Below are positions 6,624 to 10,099 of a DNA stretch of 10,099 bases, piece by piece. Each line of letters opens with the position of its first letter. The first letter of the stretch is position 1. Under the pieces are notes generated by a model. The model saw nothing but the letters and a program-made list of their open reading frames with translations. It ran no database searches and was not told where the DNA came from. The DNA is taken from assembly GCA_902984215.1 (NCBI GenBank), contig CADWAF010000917.1, forward strand, positions 1 to 10,099, written 5' to 3'. The position numbers and the translations under genes are program-made. The stretch comes from Willaertia magna. Lineage: Eukaryota; Heterolobosea; Eutetramitea; Acrasida; Naegleriidae.

Positions 6624-7151
6624 ATGTCAAAGAAATCATCTTCTAAACCAGCTAGTAAAAACAGTAATACTTCAACACATCTCATTATCCTTTGTGGTTT
6701 TCCAGGAAGTGGAAAATCTACGTTTGCGACTTCTTGTGAAAAACATGGGTGGATAAGAGTAAACCAAGACGATTTGGGAGATGCATCGGAATGTAAAAAA
6801 GTTTTAGAAAAGTCACTAAAACATGGTAAATCAGTAATACTAGATAGATGTAACATACATCCAAAGGATAGAAAGATGTGGATAACAGAAGCTAAAAAAC
6901 TTGATTGTAAACATATTGACTTAGTTTGGTTTACTACATCGCCAGAAGTTTGCAAACAAAACATAAAACAAAGATCAAATCATCCAACATTACCTCCCGA
7001 AAAAGCTGATGAAGTTGTTGATGAATTTGCAAAAGGATTTAAACCTCCACAACAATATGAAGGCTTTGAACATTTCTACCAAGTAAACACCCGAGAAGAG
7101 TCAACAGAACTCATTCAAACCCTTTCTAAGTACCCAATATTAAAGAAATAA
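6624..7151 (+). CDS. P-loop (AAA_33) polynucleotide-kinase-like protein
   Basis: The 175-residue protein carries a Walker A motif, GFPGSGKST (25-33), a VNQDDLG segment (46-52) where such kinases bind the acceptor, ILDRCNIHPKDR (72-83) typical of the kinase domains of PNKP and aprataxin-type proteins, and a lid-like Arg-rich stretch KQRSNHPTLPPE. It probably phosphorylates a nucleic-acid end or a small substrate; the exact substrate cannot be told. The family usually fuses this domain to a phosphatase, HIT or FHA domain, but none is present. The start is doubtful. An ATG at 6545, directly behind GAAA like its neighbours' starts, opens a Ser/Thr-rich frame in another register (stop at 6644-6646), while this frame is open from 6567 and reads NSPVATSNQQQQ just before the ATG at 6624. 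Removing one A from the stretch at 6582-6589 would fuse the two. Otherwise 6545-6646 is an overlapping upstream ORF. Confidence 0.82.
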   Translation: MSKKSSSKPASKNSNTSTHLIILCGFPGSGKSTFATSCEKHGWIRVNQDDLGDASECKKVLEKSLKHGKSVILDRCNIHPKDRKMWITEAKKLDCKHIDLVWFTTSPEVCKQNIKQRSNHPTLPPEKADEVVDEFAKGFKPPQQYEGFEHFYQVNTREESTELIQTLSKYPILKK

Positions 7152-7226
7152 GTATCTGAGCGAAATATAATAATCAGTACACAATAAATATTTCAATAAT
7201 TAAAAATTTCTACATTTAAAAAAAAA

Positions 7227-8590
7227 ATGAAAAATATTTTTGCAAGAAGTGGCGCTTTAAAGAAGAAAGGTGAGTTTTAATTCTTGGTTGTTCCAATAAT
7301 TCAATATGTTGAACACGATAATTATTGATTAAATAAATGATAGTATTATGTCAATGTCCTAATACTGTACAAAAGAGATTTTTAAATATTCATGAATATC
7401 AAGCTAAAGAATTATTTAAACAATTTGATGTACCTCATCAAAGAGGATTTGTAATAAATAAATTAGATGAAGTACCATCAACATTAGAACAATTGAAAAA
7501 AGAATTAAATACTAAATTCTTTATTGTTAAATCCCAAATCCTTGCAGGTGGTAGAGGTAAAGGATCATTTATAGAGAATGGATTTCAAGGAGGAGTTAAA
7601 TTCACTAAAGATGAAAAGACTGCAATTGAAGTATCAGGAAAGATGTTAGGTAATACTCTTGTAACTAAACAAACAGGACAGAAAGGTATTAAAGTTGAAA
7701 AACTATTCTTAGCTGAATGTTTAGATTTTGATAGAGAATTCTATTTCGCAATTTTATTAGATAGAACAACTCAATGTCCAGTCTTTGTAGGAAGTTATGA
7801 AGGAGGAATGGATATTGAACAAGTTGCAGAAGAAAAGCCTGAAGCAATTAGAACTTTATTAATTAAAGATTTTAATAATGGTCCAACAGATGAAGAAGTA
7901 ACTAATTATGCGAATGAATTAAAGTTTAAAGATCCTAAACAAGCAGGTCAAGTAATGAAAAGGTTATATAAAATGTTTGTTAAAACTGATGCTGTTCAAT
8001 TAGAAATTAATCCAATGGTTGAATTACAAAATACAAATGATGTTAGTTGTGTTGATTGTAAATTAGGTATTGATGATAATGCTGCTTTTAGACAGAAAGA
8101 GATTTTTGCAATGAGAGATTGGAGTGCTGAAGATCCAAGAGAAGTTGAGGCTGCAAAATATGAATTAAATTATATTGGTTTAGATGGTAATATTGGTTGT
8201 TTAGTTAATGGTGCTGGTTTGGCTATGGCTACAATGGATATTGTTCAATTGAATGGTGGTTCTCCTGCAAACTTTTTGGATGTTGGTGGTGGTGCAACTA
8301 CTCAACAAGTTAAGCAAGCTTTTACAATTATTTTGAAAGATGAAAGTGTTAAATGTATTTTGGTTAATATCTTTGGTGGTATTATGAGATGTGATGTTAT
8401 TGCTGAAGGTATTGTTCAAGCTGCAAGTGAATTAGGTTTGAAAGTACCTGTGGTTGTACGTTTGGCTGGAACTAATGTTGAAAAGGGTTTAAAGATTTTA
8501 GAAGATGCTTCAAGTAAAGGTGTATTGAAGGCTATTACTGCAACTGATTTAGATGATGCTGCAAAGAAGGCTGTTGCACAATTAAAATAA
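7227..8590 (+). CDS. Succinyl-CoA ligase (ADP- or GDP-forming) beta subunit, mitochondrial, two exons
   Basis: The enzyme interconverts succinyl-CoA and succinate with nucleotide phosphorylation in the TCA cycle, paired with an alpha subunit not seen here. Exon 1 is 7227-7269, the intron 7270-7343 (GTGAGT...ATAG, 74 bp), and exon 2 7344-8590, giving 429 residues. The joined N-terminus (MKNIFARSGALKKK then VLCQCPNTVQKRF) is basic with Ser and no acidic residue, a good mitochondrial presequence. The mature domain starts at LNIHEYQAKELF. ATP-grasp landmarks are GGRGKG (83-88), LEINPMVE (234-241), NGAGLAMATMD (303-313), NFLDVGGGA (324-332) and VNIFGGIMRCDVIAEG (355-370). Length and order are normal and the stop is TAA. 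An ATG at 7337 lies inside the intron and would give a shorter, poorer leader. Nucleotide specificity cannot be fixed by eye. Confidence 0.97.
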
Positions 8591-8697
8591 ATTGTATACT
8601 GTTGTTAAATTAAATGATGTTACTGACACTTTTGTAATGTTTTTTAAAGTCTCAAATGTTTAAACCCTTAAATGTGTTCAAATAACAATTCAAAAAA

Positions 8698-9348
8698 ATG
8701 TCAATGATTGGAAAACTTTGTAGAAGTAAATCTATTGTATTTTGTTGTGACGTTCAAGAAAGATTTAGGGATATTATTCAAAACTTTGGAAGCGTTTTAT
8801 ATGTTTCAAAGACAATGAATAAAGCTTCTTCTGTATTAAATTTACCATTTGTTGTAACAGAACAATATCCAAAAGCATTAGGACATGTAAGTTTCAGTTT
8901 TATAAAAGAATGACAATTAATATTAATTACAAAATAATAGACTTGTTCTGAAGTAGGATACCCAACTGAACCAACAGAAGGTTATCATCTATTTGAAAAG
9001 AAGAAATTCAGCATGTTAACAGATAATGTAGAACAATTACTTAAAGAAAAATATCCAGAACGTAATCAAGTATTATTATTCGGAATTGAAGCACACGTTT
9101 GTGTTTTACAAACAACATTAGATTTACTTGAAAGAAATTATCAAGTTCATATCTTAGCAGATGGAGTTTCATCAAGAAATGCTTTTGACAGAAGTGTCGC
9201 ATTCGATCGTTTAAGACAATCAGGAGCTTTTATCACAACCTCTGAATCAGCACTATTTCAATTAATGGGAAGTGCAGATTTCGAAAAGTTTAAAGAAATT
9301 AGTAATTTAGTTAAAGATCAAAAACCTAACCCTGGTACTTATCCTTAA
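8698..9348 (+). CDS. Isochorismatase-fold cysteine hydrolase, ISOC1/ISOC2 type, two exons
   Basis: Exon 1 is 8698-8886, the intron 8887-8940 (GTAAGT...ATAG, 54 bp, phase 0), and exon 2 8941-9348, giving 198 residues. The order of motifs follows animal ISOC1/2: CCDVQERF (16-23, Asp18 of the catalytic triad), VVTEQYPKALG (52-62), KKKFSM (83-88, with the probable triad Lys), GIEAHVC (111-117, nucleophile Cys117), DGVSSRNAFDR and RQSGAFITTSES. These proteins have the isochorismatase fold without a settled substrate and occur in cytosol, mitochondria or peroxisomes. The start ATG is behind an A-tract, matching neighbours. The stop lies 5 bp from that of the convergent CFAP418-like gene. Confidence 0.93.
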
Positions 9349-9353
9349 TACTC

Positions 9354-10088
9354 TTATTGTTGATGATTTCCTCCACAATACCAATATAAATTTGTTAATG
9401 ATTTAATGTTTGTACGTCTTTCAACTGTAACCCAACTACATTGACAACAATAAGATGTAACATTAATATCTTCATTCAATTCAAATCCTTTTTTAACAGT
9501 TTCTGGATAATTATTTCTAAAAAACAAATAATCTACTGTAGATTTCCATTTCTTACGATCGAAATGTAAAACTTTAAAATCGCACTTCATACACCTTATA
9601 TCATTACATCTTTTAATTGATAGATAACTACAATAGCCTAGTTTATCAAATTGATTACTTAGAAATACAGTTGTACATTTTCTGGGGCTTAGAACTTTAA
9701 GGCTAAAGTTGTTATTATTCATTGTAGATAATGGTTCGGAAAGACTGGTTAATTTTAAGGTTTTAGTGTTAACACCAAGTTCATTAGAGGGAGAATGAGG
9801 TTGAGATTCCTCTAGTAATTCATTCATTAATGAATCCAATTCATCATCATTATCACTAGACGTTATAGACTGAGAACGAGAGGATATTCTGTGGGAAGGT
9901 AAGGAAGATACATTGTATAGATCTTTAGTTTTTAGAGAATTCTCATTCACAAAAGACTTATTATTATTATTCATATGCACTTCTCCTTCTTCCCGTAATT
10001 CCCTTAAGAAAGAGTCAACATCCAACGATTCAAGAAGTAATTTATTTCTTTCATTAGGCTCTACCATTTTTTCGTTATTTGGACTCAT
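9354..10088 (-). CDS. CFAP418 (C8orf37) homologue, cilia- and flagella-associated protein
   Basis: Human CFAP418 is a ciliary-base protein lost in retinal dystrophies and Bardet-Biedl-like disease. This 244-residue product (human about 207) keeps the family landmarks: an acidic helix DDELDSLMNELLEE (81-94), a C-terminal domain with a CxxC pair (Cys166, Cys169), FD...W...DYLFFRNNYPE (176-196), CCQCSW (214-219) and a final YCGGNH. The conserved Cys and His residues suggest metal binding (inference). The extra length is Asn/Ser-rich linker in residues 35-130. The ATG at 10088 is the outermost start, but the ATG at 10067 has the A-tract context seen at other starts here, so it may be the true one; upstream sequence is cut by the window edge. 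The presence of this gene says that the organism makes a cilium or flagellum. Confidence 0.9.
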   Translation of the reverse strand: MSPNNEKMVEPNERNKLLLESLDVDSFLRELREEGEVHMNNNNKSFVNENSLKTKDLYNVSSLPSHRISSRSQSITSSDNDDELDSLMNELLEESQPHSPSNELGVNTKTLKLTSLSEPLSTMNNNNFSLKVLSPRKCTTVFLSNQFDKLGYCSYLSIKRCNDIRCMKCDFKVLHFDRKKWKSTVDYLFFRNNYPETVKKGFELNEDINVTSYCCQCSWVTVERRTNIKSLTNLYWYCGGNHQQ

Positions 10089-10099
10089 AGAGAGATGAA

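Noticed and set aside
6611..6964. 117-codon minus-strand open frame
   Set aside because: Antisense shadow of the Walker-A kinase gene.
6624..7151. Zeta-toxin-type kinase
   Set aside because: It shares the P-loop superfamily, but the ILDRCN...DR segment and lid fit polynucleotide-kinase/aprataxin-type domains better, and no antitoxin partner is present.
7337..7339. ATG at 7337 as the start of succinyl-CoA ligase
   Set aside because: It lies inside a clean 74-bp GT...AG intron. Splicing from the ATG at 7227 gives a proper basic presequence in phase.
8201..8419. 72-codon minus-strand open frame
   Set aside because: Antisense shadow of the succinyl-CoA ligase gene, with Asn/Thr-rich chance composition.
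4649..10088. Whole organism uses a ciliate-type code (TAA/TAG = Gln)
   Set aside because: The methyltransferase, hemerythrin, kinase, ligase and hydrolase all end at TAA or TAG where their families end, and none has internal TAA/TAG. Read-through of the methyltransferase and kinase would run into the next gene.
1..10099. tRNA, rRNA or CRISPR features
   Set aside because: I saw no cloverleaf-forming region, rRNA-like conserved stretch or regularly spaced direct repeats on reading both strands.

Overview
The window looks like nuclear DNA of an AT-rich, gene-dense, free-living protist that builds a cilium or flagellum. Four short introns (43, 53, 54 and 74 bp, all GT...AG) can be placed exactly from reading phase. 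Gene spacers are tens of bp. One gene is a CFAP418 (C8orf37) homologue, which argues against a non-flagellate such as Dictyostelium; a heterolobosean amoeboflagellate of the Naegleria type is my best guess, unproven. The conventional genes end in TAA or TAG in the standard code.

Right part (about 4.65-10.1 kb) is ordinary housekeeping sequence. Head-to-tail on the + strand lie a HemK/PrmC-type release-factor glutamine methyltransferase with no in-frame ATG at its front, a three-exon hemerythrin with all seven iron ligands and an N-myristoylation-type start, a P-loop polynucleotide-kinase-like protein with a suspicious 5' end, a mitochondrial succinyl-CoA ligase beta subunit (two exons), and an ISOC1/2-type isochorismatase-fold hydrolase (two exons). 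A CFAP418 homologue converges on the last of these with only 5 bp between stop codons.

Left part (1-about 4.3 kb) is different: more AT-rich, with closely spaced, lysine-, asparagine- and glutamate-rich reading frames that I cannot assign to any family. Four of the five interpretable genes are interrupted by in-frame stop codons. All eight interruptions are TAA or TAG and none is TGA, and I see only one frameshift. Two of the genes share a serine/aspartate N-terminal motif that is tandemly duplicated in one of them. The candidates are a mobile or viral-type element decaying mainly through C-to-T change, or one read with TAA/TAG readthrough. I see no hallmark polymerase, capsid, integrase or transposase.

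Between the two parts (about 4.29-4.65 kb) lie a perfect 13-bp-arm hairpin, a 7-bp tandem repeat and an orphan coding fragment on the minus strand with no start. Together with the start-less methyltransferase this suggests a rearrangement junction.
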